From Suillus spraguei (lineage: Eukaryota; Basidiomycota; Agaricomycetes; Boletales; Suillaceae), in the NCBI GenBank assembly GCA_016800925.1, contig JABCPU010000337.1, positions 1 to 64,000 on the forward strand: a stretch of DNA of 64,000 nucleotides, written 5' to 3'. The first letter of the stretch is position 1. The number at the start of each line of letters is the position of its first letter. The notes beneath the pieces were generated by a model. It saw only the letters and a program-made list of their open reading frames with translations, ran no database searches and had not been told where the DNA came from. Made by a program: the position numbers and the translations under genes. Below, one piece after another: positions 10,541 through 20,840 of the stretch.

Positions 10541-12076
10541 TTACTCACTTTGATTCACATAGTAAATGGGGTCATCGCTAAACTCGTAGTCTTCATCAGC
10601 AAACGACCCACTCATCATATACTTGGCTTCTTCAAGACCAGCGCGACGCTTAGAATCCTTCTTCTTTTCTCTTTGAATACGTTCATCGTCAAGTTGCTTT
10701 TCCCAAGCACGAAGTGCGTCGTAGAATCCCTCATCTTTCCAAGTTAACTCGAAGGGAGGAGGCCCAACTCGGTGGGGCAGTAGAGGGATAAATGAGTGGG
10801 CGACCAATATCTGCAAACCTTGCACTGATATTCCGCACAGTTCTTTTGACGATGTCCTAGTAATCCACAGACGCGGCATTTCATGTTCTCGTCGGGTTAG
10901 AAGAGACTTTGCGTAAGGGGACGGGGTAATGATAGGCGTGGGACTAGTGGATCTGGCGCGCTTCTTTCCCTTTTCTTCGTCATACGTTTTAAGGCAAGGG
11001 TGTTAGCCGCTTAAGTTGCGCTTGCTGAGCGGGGACAATGTGTATGCTGACATGGGAAGATCCGGAGTAACTTCTCGTTCGGCAGCCGCAAGGAGTTCGG
11101 TGGATGAAGAGGGAGAAGTAATGCCGAAGTCTTTTACTAAGACCGGTGAAACGGGATCCATAGGACCGAATGACGATGGAATAGACATAGGGGGTGTATA
11201 TGAAGATCGCGGAGTCGAGGACCTAGTGTTACCAACTCAGTGGCAGAGATACCTAGTAGTTTAGCGGCCTCAACTGGTCTTCTGTGCATGGTTCATACAG
11301 CCATGCGGGTGTCATGAGAGACTGTAATAGGGGGCGGTGAGGTTGGTCGTTGAATTGGAGATGGGGTTCGTGGAGAGGCAAGATCATTTTGCGTCTGCTG
11401 TAGATCGGTAATAGCTTCTTCCACTAGGTTTCTAGCTGCTCTTGTTTCAGTGACTGACTGTTGAATGGTTTCGACGACTTTGTTTGTAAGTTGTCCGATC
11501 TCTTGGACAGCAGTGTATAAGCCAGTAAAGGCTCAAGACTAGAATAACGCGTGAAGAAGAGGGTGCTGGGATAGGAAGTGGCGTATCTTCCTGCGGAGAG
11601 GGAGGTCGAGCAACACCTGCTCGACGTCGGCAATGATGTGAATAGCTTCTTCAACATCATTCTTAAAGGAATCGGGAAGCAGCAACATAGCGTAAGCACG
11701 AATGCGTTTTTGAAGATGAAGGAAGCGGTGACGGAGAGTAATTTCCGTTGTTTCTTTGGCAGTGGCTTCAATGAGGGCTGCAATACGAATGATGTTGACG
11801 ATGAGGAGGGCAGGGAAGGCGCCTCTTTCAGTGAGGATTCTTTCGATTTCGAGGGCATGTCCCTCGCAGAGAATGGCGGCTTCGATGTAAGAGGATTATC
11901 AATTTCAGCGGTAAGGGTTCCGTATCGTTCAGTTTCAGAGTCGGAGTCATTGGTGGCAGCGACGACGGGTGTGATGTAAGCAGTGGGGAAAGACATTTCA
12001 AAAGGTAGTTAATCAAGTGCTGACGCGAGTTGATTGACTGGGAATAATCAGAGGGCGTGTTGCTTCTTATAAGCAT
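10541..12076 (-). pseudogene. Third ORF of the gypsy element, with a double zinc knuckle
   Basis: Between the chromodomain end of pol and the 3' LTR lies about 1.5 kb of further coding-like sequence in the element's orientation, in broken frames. The N-terminal part (frames 11424-11996 and 11828-12076) is Ser/Thr- and Glu-rich. Near 10884-10760 one frame reads two CCHC knuckles in a row: CRVCGLLGHRQKNC (CX2CX4HX4C), then CKVCRYWSPTHLSLYC (CX2CX6HX4C). The C-terminus is acidic and Lys/Arg-rich. Standard Ty3 elements have only the Gag knuckle, which this element also has at about 16130-16200, so this is a separate nucleic-acid-binding product. Its role is unknown. Confidence 0.6.
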
Positions 12077-12096
12077 TCAGATTCGAGCGGAGTTCT

Positions 12097-14904
12097 TCAA
12101 GTTCTTTTCTGGGAGCCATTCGTTATCTCCCGATGATATCCTTTCCAGAAACAAGATAACGTCGGCGATTGCCGGTTCCTTTGTGAGAAAGAATGCTTCG
12201 ATTTCATATTCTTCTTCTTCTTCGATGATGTCAGGTGGTGGTTCAGGGAAGTTCGGCCGTGTACGTCTGTTTCGCTATAGGATGATAAGACAGAAGCATG
12301 GAACGTGGGTGAATCTTCCACTGCGGAGGAGTTGAGTGTGAACGTGATGGGAGATAAGACATCGATGATCGGGAAAGGTCCGTATCGTTTCGGGCAGTTT
12401 CCTTGATGGGAGTTTAAGTCTAAGATTAGCGGCAGATAGCCAAACCTTATCTCCGATCTTCCATGGGATGTACTTATCTCCTCGGGATCGTTCGGCCATT
12501 GTCTGCATTGCAATGTTATGACAGGCGATTGCTTCTTCTCTTATCTTCTGCAGAGATCGTACTCGATCTTCTGCTGCGGGGACTGATGAATCAGGGATGA
12601 GATGAGGGATAGCCGTGGTTCATATCCCATCATCAAATAAAAGGGTGATGCATTCCTTGCATCGTGTTTTCGGTGGTTGTGGACGAATTCAGCGATTGGT
12701 AGATGTTCTACCCAATCTTCGGGTTGTTACGGCAGTAAATGCGGAGGTATGTTTCAAGTTCTTGATTAGCCTTTCGTTTGACCATCAGTCTGTGGGTGGT
12801 AAGCCGTGGATGGAGCGATGACGTAGTCGAGAAGTCGGGCAAGTTCCTTTGAGAAGCGAGATAGGAATTGCGGTCCTCGATCCGAGATACTTTGTCATGG
12901 AGTCCAAATCGTCGGTAAACATGTTTTAAAAATAGCTTGCCACACCTTCTGACGTGATGGTTTTCAAACAAGGGATAATAATTACCCCCTTCGTAAGGCC
13001 ATGGTCTACCACGACCATGATACTGTCAAAGCCTCCAGAGACGGGGAGGTCAGTGATAAGATCAACGAGACTGGGAGAACGGGCGAACAGCCGAGAGGAA
13101 TAGGCGGAGCGGGGTCGAACGGGATGAGTATCCGCTTTCATTTGCTGACAAAGGGCGCAACCCTCAACGTATTTCCGAATATAAGAGCCCATTGCAGGCC
13201 ACCAGCTTCCGTTTGACGAGTTCTTCAGTTTTGAATCTACCGGGTGTCCCGCGGTAGGATGATCATGATACCTTTTCAGGATATCGGAGCGATGCGCCGG
13301 TGGAATATAGCGCGATTCTTAAAATAGAGGACGTTCTCCTCAATCTTCCAATCAGAGAGTGCCGATTCATAGGGGAAGGCACACGCCATCAAGGGCATCA
13401 GATGCCGTTTGAAGACAGGGTCGTCGAGGGGTCAGAGGATGATAGCACATCCTTCAAGTCGGTGTCAATAAGACGAACGAATAGAGCGTCAGGGAGGAGG
13501 GTCTGGTCCTCGTTATCGTCTTTGCCGAGTCATAGTCAGGCCGGCGGGATAGTGCATCAGGTACTGCTAATTTAGTACCTGCAACGTGATGCAGTTCGAT
13601 GTCATAATAGACAAAATCAATTGCCAACGTGCTTGGCGACGGGTAAGCTTCTGTGCACTTCTAAAGTACAGAAGGTTCTTTGGTCGGTGAATACCAGGAC
13701 GGGGTGTGGGTTTCCTTCGAGATAATGACGCCATTCGTTCAATGCCCGGATCACGGCAAGGAGTTCCCGATCAAAGATCTGGTAATTGCGTTCTGCAGGG
13801 TTCAAGACTGTGAAGATATGCACAGGGTGATAAACACCATTTTCATCAGTCTGTAAAGAACTCCGCCAGTTGCTACAAGCGAAGCATCGGTAGCAATAGC
13901 AAATTGTCGGGAGGGATCAGGATTACGGAGTACCGGTTGGGAAGTGAAGCGTCGTTTCAGTTCTTCGAAGGTGTCCATACATTCGGTTGACCATTCAAAG
14001 GCCTTATCTTTCTTTGTCAATCGATAAGGGGTCTGGCGATGTCAGAATAGTGGGAAATGAACGTGCGTAGAAGTTGCAAAAACCGAGGAATGACCGAACA
14101 TCTTTTACAGATTTCGGGATTGGCCATTCGGAGATTCCCTTGGTCTTGGCGGTATCCATAGCAACTTGTCCGGGGCGAATTATCATTCCGAGGTATTCCA
14201 CTTCTTCTGCATCGAAGGTACATTTCTCCGGTTTCAAGAACAAGTGTTCTTTCGTATTTTCATCAAAACTCGTCTGGTCCGTTCCGGTGTTCTGCCATTG
14301 TCGTAGAGAAAATCAGATATCGTCCATATAGATAACCATCCATCCTTCATTGATTTCTTGTTGAAAGGTGCGATTCATGTATGCTTGAAAGTTGCTGGGG
14401 AATTGCAAAGGCCAAGAACATGACGTTCGGTTCAAAGAGGCCGAATTCCGTGGTAAAAGCAGCTTTCCACCTATCATCAGGATGGATGCGAATGTTGTTA
14501 TAACCGGACCGGATATCCATTTTCGTAAAGAACTGTGCGTTATGAAGACGTGCGACAAGGGAAATAGGGAGTGGGAGCGGATATGCGTTCTTGACTGTCC
14601 AATCATTGATGTAGCGATAATCTTGACAGGGACGCAGTTCACCGCTCTTCTTTCCCACGAAGAAGAAGCCACTGGCTTGAGGTGACTTCGATTCTGAGAT
14701 AAAGCCTTTCGCAACGTTTTCATCGATAAACGTTTTGACAGCAGCGCGTTCTTTTTCCGATAGCGGGTAAACCTTAGACGTACGAGGAATAAAACCGGGT
14801 TTGGTGTCGATCCGATGATCGATACCAGGGCGTTCAGGGGGTAGTTTGTTCAGTCCGTCTTTAGCAAAGACGTCTGCGAAGTCGTGCAAATAATCCGGGA
14901 CCAA
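12097..14904 (-). pseudogene. gypsy pol: reverse transcriptase, RNase H, integrase, chromodomain (broken)
   Basis: From right to left, RT begins at 14904 (DYLHDFADVFAKDGLNKLP; later KMDIRSGYNNIRIHPDD). It shifts frame near 14395 and shows the catalytic YMDDI just above 14316, followed by a stop. The next block (about 14243-14004) contains FLKPEKCTFDAEEVEYLGMI. RNase H remnants lie at 13823-13617 ([20 protein letters not shown]). The integrase zinc-finger remnant and core occur at 13192-12926 (CALCQQMK, LITDLPVSGGFDSIMVVVD). The GPY-like segment and a chromodomain-like end (SHKGTGNRRRYLVS, in shifted frame) lie at 12513-12097. This order is that of chromoviruses. Multiple frameshifts exclude a functional polyprotein. 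Confidence 0.88.
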
Positions 14905-15239
14905 TTCTTCGAAGGATTTCTTTTTCTTTTCCTTCTCGTCCGTAGCGAATTCCTGAGCTTTGTTACTGTATTTCGGAGGAGGAGTGGAATTGAAGATAGG
15001 GAGGGTTGTTCAAGTGAGAAGTTCCATCACGTGTCAAGGGTGTATCCATGGATACTTCTTCTATGATCCTCATGCTAATCCCGTCGGTATCATATTCCAC
15101 AAGAAATTCTCCTTCTCCTAGTTCATAAGAGGAAATTTCGCGCACTTCTGGAGCATGCCAGACGTCGTGCATGGTGTCAAATTGGTCATCATCTCGGTTG
15201 GGATCAACGAGGGACGGGTTCTTCTTATCAGGGATTTCT

Positions 15240-16093
15240 TCAATCGAAGCTGAAAGAGTTTTCGGGGGAACGAAGAATTGGAAGTTTTGGTACATTGGTG
15301 TCTCGTCCTGGGAGTTCTTCTTCTGTTTTCCTCTTTCCGTGTTTCTGTTCTTCTATTGGCCGTTGCTCAATAGGTTCTTGTCCAACCCGATGCTCGGGTT
15401 CAGATTCATTCTTGCGCTTCTCTGCGCGGGGAATCGGTGATACTGCTCGCGCAGTTGTACACGTGGAGTGGGTTCTACAGTACGTGGAGTCGTACTTCTG
15501 TTCTGGGTCTTCTGGAGCATCAGCGGAGAAGCGATGAATGGTTTCGGGAGTCGGGAATGTTGCCATTTGGTATGATGTTTGAATAGTCGGGGCAACCCGT
15601 TCTTTCTTGGTCTTATCCAGATCAATTTCGATCTCGTCTGATTTGTCTGTCCGTGAAAGGACAAGCGTTTCAGCAGCCCAATCTATAATTGGGTTCATTG
15701 CTCGTAACCAAGGAATTCCAAGGAGGATTTGATCTCTCCTTCCGAGTTTGGTGATATTGAATTTTCCATACATGGTTCGATCGTCAATCTTGACCACAAG
15801 GAGGCAGTAATGCGTGATTGGCCTCCTTTTATGAGAGTTCCATCTGCCGTTGTAACTCGAAATGGTTCCTTGAGTTTTCGTCGTGTGATTTGATGGAGTT
15901 TCACAAACTCTTCTGAGATGAATGTTCCTGCTGCTCCGGAATCGATAACAGCAGTAGTGTCGACGGATTTCAAACGAGTACGCGAGTGGAGGGTGATTGG
16001 GACACGAAGTTCTTTTCTTTCACCTACAGCGCGTACAAGTCTTAGTATTACATTGGGAGAAACATACATCGAGTCTTTGTTTCTCCACATCAA
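15240..16093 (-). pseudogene. gypsy aspartic protease region
   Basis: The frame 15695-16093 contains the protease signature AVIDSGAAGTFIS. After a shift, 15240-15797 continues with LLGIPWLRAMNPIIDW, the conserved segment following the protease in Ty3 elements, and then a Lys/Glu-rich linker to RT. The protease acts as a homodimer on the Gag-Pol precursor. Here it is split by a frameshift near 15800. Confidence 0.85.
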
Positions 16094-16925
16094 AAATCCT
16101 GCACAACCCGTCGTACAGTCTCTTCATCTTCTTCTTCCCCTTTGACTTCGGTTTGCCGGAGCGGGGTCTTCTTCTTTCTATCAGGACAATTATGGATGCG
16201 GTGTCCTGTCTTTCTGCATCCGAAGCATTGCCCTTTCTTCATGCATTCGGATCTTTCCATGTCGGAGATTCGATCTACGACCATTGCGTTGGAATCACGG
16301 TTCGGAATATACCGTGCATTCCCATAGTTCTTCTTCTTCTGTTGTGGAACATGACGTGTCCTCATGGCGTTAAGCCGATGATGGGCGTTGTCAATAGCAA
16401 CGCATTGCAACACAACATCTCTGAATATCTCGGAGACATCTCCCGTATTGAAAAGCTTGTGAGGATACCCCAATTAAGACCGTCTTGGAAGAACTGGATC
16501 TTCGTCGCGTTATCGGTGATATGAGCCTTGGCTGCAAGTGCCTCAAAGTCGGCGACGTAGGTGTGAAGATCTCCAGTTCCTTGTTTGAGATCTCTAAGAC
16601 GTGTAAGTGCGGTCATCCTGGTATCCACTGGTTCGAATGCTTCTTTGAAGCTCTTCATAAAATCCACCATCGTCCCATAACCAACTTTTTGTCCCGAAGT
16701 GTCGGTAGATTGGGCGTGTTCAAGGAATTGTTCCTTCCAAGACTTGGCATTCTTCTCGGTCATGAAGGATGTTATGTAGATGATCTTCTGTTTGTCGGTG
16801 GTGTAAAGCTTTTCATTGATGTCAAAGTGCAGATTGCACGACTGGATAAACTCACGAGAGTTATCACGATCTCCATCAAAACCAATCGGTTGACCGATCT
16901 TGTATTCGAATTCTTTGGTCGACAT
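16090..16925 (-). pseudogene. gypsy gag with CCHC zinc knuckle, frameshifted
   Basis: Starts at 16925 (MSTKEFEYKIGQPIGF). It contains the retrotransposon Gag core with FMKSFKEAFEPVDTRMTALTRL and LKQGTGDLHTYVADFEALA. At about 16465 the frame changes in a run of four G. The continuation (16473-16090) carries the knuckle CFGCRKTGHRIHNC. The start lies about 200 bp inside the right LTR, as expected for the 5' leader. Confidence 0.88.
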
Positions 16926-17123
16926 GGTCGATGATTCTTCTGATGAGTTATACTTTCTCGGTGCCTACACGCGCTGTCTTGCTGTCCGTCAGGGCTTTCT
17001 TCTGTCAGAGGGCTTCTCTTGACAATCTGCTCAGCGTACGCGTACGCTAGTCTGCTGATCTAAGCAATCAGGGTTCAGGGTCGAAGACTGGATAGTCGAC
17101 GATCAAAATCGACTTTAATCTTT

Positions 17124-17598
17124 TGTTACGAACTGGGGTGGCGTCACCAGCGACAGTGAAAAGACACAGGCGGTCTGCTGGGAGTTCTTACAATGTTCAA
17201 AAGAGAACAAGGTGAAAGTACAAGGAACGTGTTCCGAGTACGATCAAGGGTTCAGCCTCAAAGACAAGTCTAAGAGGTATCCGCGAGAATAGAGACTAAG
17301 GCTAAGGAGTGCTTAGACTTAGAGACGATTCAAGACGACTTAGGTTGGAGACCTAAGCGAAGGAGATTCCAGGTAAAACCCAGTAAGATTAAAGTAGGGA
17401 ATCTACTACAAGTACACTGTGCTTAAATAGGCCAATATGTGCGCACAGACCAAGCGATACGTGAGAAAGTAAGTGCGTATCCAAATAAGGAAGGCAACTA
17501 TAGTACAGATGCGTTGAGCATATGAGTCAGAGTCATGTACATGATATACAAGTAAGAAGGTAAGGAGAAAATGAATAGGGGCACGTACGATTGTAACA
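17124..17598 (-). repeat. LTR (5' LTR in element orientation)
   Basis: 475 bp with the same TGTTAC...GTAACA ends as the left LTR. Several substitutions and small indels separate the two (for example near 17200), which indicates age. Confidence 0.95.
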
Positions 17599-17805
17599 TA
17601 AAGTGAAGTTTCTACTACAAGTACAACGTGCTTAAATAGGTCAATATGTGCACACGGACCAAGAGAGGCGTGAGAAAGTAAGTGCGTATCCTAATAAGGA
17701 AGGCAACTATAGTACAGATGCGTTGAGCATATGAGTCAGAGTCATGTTACATAACATACAAGTAAAGGAAGTAGAAAATGAATAGGGGCACGTACGATTG
17801 TAACA
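17599..17805 (-). repeat. Truncated LTR fragment in tandem with the full LTR
   Basis: The last roughly 200 bp of the same LTR (from TCTACTACAAGTAC to GATTGTAACA) directly follow the full LTR in the same orientation. It abuts KDZ transposase coding sequence at 17806. This suggests a second insertion or unequal recombination between LTRs. Confidence 0.9.
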
Positions 17806-19403
17806 CTCGCTGCATGAGGAAGTCTCACACAGCGTGTTAATCTCATCAGGAATGGAGATCGAGGACCAGCAGTAAGTTTCGCTTGTCAAAGTTTCATATA
17901 TATGTTGAGGCTATTTTGCAGGTGTCGGCTTGCGAGAGATATCAAGCTTCTGGGAGGGCATCCAACTGACTTACAGTGCATGAAGCTTCAAGAACAGGGC
18001 AACATTTTACGACACAAAATAGAACAATGGAGCAAGGTCCAACTTTTGTACATGCCGGTCATCGCTCGCCTTCACGCATCGGATATGCCAACAAGCAGGA
18101 CCCATTTGACTGAAGAGAAGGCTCACGAGATCGAACTGTTGCTTTCCTCCAAGATCTACGGAGATGCAACAGACCCAGTGCATCAATGTGATGCCACGCT
18201 GAGTCACTATGAGTGGGAGCTTCGCAGGGCCCAAGCATATGATGCGCTGGATGACCTCCGACATCACCTGCGCCTACGCACTGTTACAATCGTACGTGCC
18301 CCTATTCATTTTCTGCTTCATTTACCTTGTATATTACGTAACATGACTCTGACTCATATGCTCAACGCATCTGTACTATAGTTGCCTTCCTTATTTGGAT
18401 ACGCACTTACATTCTCACGTATCGCTTGGCCTGTGCGCACATATTGGCCTATTTAAGCACAGTGTACTTGTAGTAGATTCTCTACTTTAATCTTACTGGG
18501 TTTTACCTGGAATCTCCTTCGCTTAGGTCTCCAACCTAAGTCGTCTTGAATCGTCTCTAAGTCTAAGCACTCCTTAGCCTTAGTCTCTATTCTCGCGGAT
18601 ACCTCTTAGACTTGTCTTTGAGGCTGAACCCTTGATCGTACTCGGAACACGTTCCTTGTACTTTCACCTTGTTCTCTTTTGAACATTGTAAGAACTCCCA
18701 GCAGACCGTCTGTGTCTTTTCACTGTCGCTGGTGACGCCACCCCAGTTCGTAACACGCACACATCTTTACAAGTTCAAAGATACCCATATTCATGGCCAG
18801 CGAGCTAACACACGCGCGTCAGCCATTATTGACAAAGTCAAGATGAATGTGTCCGTTGCTGCTGCAAGGTATCACAGAGCATGGTCTGCACTCAAACATC
18901 TCTCCCCTGCTCTGTCTCGCACTATGTGGAAGGAGGAGTTCCTGAAACTGGAGAATGACGACATCCGCGGAATGTCGCAAGGCAAGCCAGGCCAATCGTC
19001 TGGCAACCGTACATTGTCCTGGATATGGAAGGCACACGGCATAGCTAGTGATGCTCCTGAAGGGGAGACGGTGCTCAATGAATGTAGGTCATGTTTTCTT
19101 TTATTATTTTGCAATTGCTGATACCTAGATATTACTAGCATTAAGAATTGAATGGTGCAAGTCTCGTGCACGAGCTATGCGTTGGGTCGAGGAGGTGCAA
19201 CTTCTTCAAGAGGAGATGAGGCGTTCGCGGCATACCTCTTGTGGCATGCTATGTGGTGGGATGCGCAAGCAGATCGTCGCGCAGGGCTCATGCTTGCGGA
19301 GGTTGAAGGTATCAGAGGATATGCAAAGCATCAGGCAGCCATGCGGCGGGATCTCCATGATACATTCCTTACAAAGTGGGGTGCCATGAATGGCACTTTT
19401 TAA
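17806..19403 (+). pseudogene. KDZ (Kyakuja-Dileera-Zisupton) transposase, C-terminal remnant
   Basis: Coding sequence resumes right after the truncated LTR. It reads SLHEEVSHSVLISSGMEIED, an intron of about 51 nt ending TTTTGCAG, then RLARDIKLLGGHPTD. The conserved KDZ C-terminal segments follow: LTEEKAHEIELLL, LRRAQAYDALDDLRHHLR, LYKFKDTHIHGQRANTRA, NRTLSWIWKAHG, and IEWCKSRARAMRWVEEV after an intron starting near 19084. A solo LTR (18282-18755) splits it inside LRLRT/HLYKF. Near 19223-19230 the frame shifts, then reads AYLLWHAMWWDAQADRRAG to a stop at 19401-19403. The catalytic N-terminal part is absent. The LTR flank, the insertion and the frameshift make it non-functional. Family assignment is from recalled motifs. 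Confidence 0.75.
18282..18755 (+). repeat. Solo LTR of the same gypsy family, inverted, with 5-bp duplication
   Basis: 474 bp running TGTTACAATCG to AGTTCGTAACA, the reverse complement of the other LTRs. It is flanked on both sides by CGCAC (18277-18281 and 18756-18760). Removing the LTR and one CGCAC restores the KDZ reading frame, so this is a clean insertion later reduced to a solo LTR. Confidence 0.96.
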
Positions 19404-19678
19404 TATAAACTGTGATCTATTTACAATATTCTGACGAAGCAATCAAATTCATTGGTGACGCACTCCGGTCCTAAAAATACTAACATTTCCAGTACAGTCC
19501 TAAAATACAACATTTCCAGTAGCATCGAGATCACAAGAGAGATCCCGATCTTTGGAACCACTGAGGCATCGTGCCTGGTATCATTCGAGTGACATGGGTG
19601 ATGTGCTGTTGAGGACATTAAGCTTCATGAAGCTTCATGTTGGTAGCTCAGAAACAAACTTACAAAACGTACTGTGTA
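19404..19678. other. Short spacer with a small tandem duplication
   Basis: Around 19470-19520 the motif ACATTTCCAGTA, preceded by a TCCTAAAA-type segment, occurs twice. No gene is visible. Confidence 0.5.
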
Positions 19679-20311
19679 TTATTGGACATGGTTAAGCATC
19701 ACCCTGCCATGAACAGGTGCAAATTTGTGATACATGAGGTGTTGGTGTACTTCCTTTCGGTCTTGCGACCAGTTTTTGAGTATTTCATTTGTTCGTTCAA
19801 GGTTAGGAGAGAGCGGTTCATACTTCCTGCTTTTAAATGCTGCCTCAATCGACGAGTAGTCAAACTTTGAATGTTTATGAGCAGGTTCTCCTGGCTTGAC
19901 TGTCCCTGCTCTGCTCCTATTCTCAAGTATAGGGGTTTCTTCATCAACAAGTGCCGGTTCATCTGAACACACTCTTTGATTCCCTGTTGATATGTTGCTG
20001 GGATGTATGACTTCTGCTTTGACTTCATCAAGCATGGCAATATATGGTCCTGCAACTGCTGATACTCGCTGTCCAGGTAACAGTTCTTCTGAAATGGTCT
20101 CAATGAGTCCAACGTTGGCATCAAGTTTGCTGATGCGAGAACGTCTGTAGTCATCAATGTAGGCGAGACAGGCCATTGCCAAAATTTGTTGGGGTGTATG
20201 CACTGTGATAACGTTGGTCTGAGATGTATTCCCAGATGTTGTTGGTCCTGTGGCTGTAAACGATCCTGAAGTTTCAGTCGCTTTTGACGATGCGCCGGCA
20301 TTGTTGGACAT
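19679..20311 (-). CDS. Transposon-associated hypothetical protein (210 aa)
   Basis: An uninterrupted frame. It has a Ser/Thr-rich N-terminus, a helical middle (PQQILAMACLAYIDDYRRSR, SKLDAN) and a C-terminal segment with LSPNLERTNEILKNWSQDRK. This layout resembles an abundant, repetitive Agaricomycete protein that often lies in transposon-rich regions and may act as a Gag-like factor, but I cannot assign a family firmly. The frame ends at 19679 within the text of that domain, so it may be cut short. It is on the opposite strand to the KDZ remnant. Confidence 0.45.
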   Translation of the reverse strand: MSNNAGASSKATETSGSFTATGPTTSGNTSQTNVITVHTPQQILAMACLAYIDDYRRSRISKLDANVGLIETISEELLPGQRVSAVAGPYIAMLDEVKAEVIHPSNISTGNQRVCSDEPALVDEETPILENRSRAGTVKPGEPAHKHSKFDYSSIEAAFKSRKYEPLSPNLERTNEILKNWSQDRKEVHQHLMYHKFAPVHGRVMLNHVQ

Positions 20312-20840
20312 GAGTGTGAACGATCAAATCAAGGATTTATTTTTTTAAGCTTAAAAAACGCAGTTGAGCAGATAGTGCTTTGCGAAAGCAAAAACGATGA
20401 CGGGAAATCTTAGCTCATCAGTAGATATATATATATACTGATAAAGGGGCCTCATGTGTAAGCCGCGGAGGCTGAGTCATGAATAAGATTTGACCGGTGT
20501 CGCGAATTGATTCAACTTGGTCAAACTTAGTTAAACCACGGAAAATGAACAGCGGCATCGCGGCACGACTTCCTTAAATGGTTTTTATTATTCTATTCTC
20601 GTTTATTCCGCATTATTTGAGCCTACGGATAGTACACCCAGTATGGTTCTTTCTGCTAAATATATATGTCATAGGTTTGTTCAAGTTTGCGTTCAGCAGT
20701 GCAACTTGACTTGACAAACATTGCCTCAAGCAGCTGTGCTTGAGGCTGGGTGTACTTGGTAATTATATCGGATTGTTTCCGCAAAACACAGGACCCTTGC
20801 CCAAACGCTGATCTTTCTTCCCTTCAACTACTACTACTCA
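20312..20840. other. Intergenic region upstream of the NLR gene
   Basis: Contains an AT dinucleotide run near 20426-20437 and the perfect short hairpin at 20723-20746. It presumably holds the promoter of the NLR gene starting at 20841. No TATA box is obvious. Confidence 0.5.
20723..20746. repeat. Perfect 10-bp inverted repeat
   Basis: GCCTCAAGCA, loop GCTG, TGCTTGAGGC. It lies about 95 bp upstream of the NLR start codon and could be a regulatory palindrome. Confidence 0.8.

Larger units (their letters stand above)
10037..17598 (-). mobile_element. Ty3/gypsy (chromovirus-type) LTR retrotransposon, decayed
   Basis: A 7.56 kb element with LTRs at both ends and its genes on the minus strand in the order gag, protease, RT/RNase H, integrase with chromodomain, and an extra 3' ORF. 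LTR ends are TGTTAC...GTAACA. A polypurine tract adjoins the left LTR. Coding regions are broken by several frameshifts and stops (near 16465 in gag, near 14395 in RT, and throughout integrase). The LTRs show scattered mismatches, so it is an old, non-autonomous copy. Left flank TTCAG (10032-10036) does not match the right flank, so the original duplication is lost or the borders were rearranged. Confidence 0.93.
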
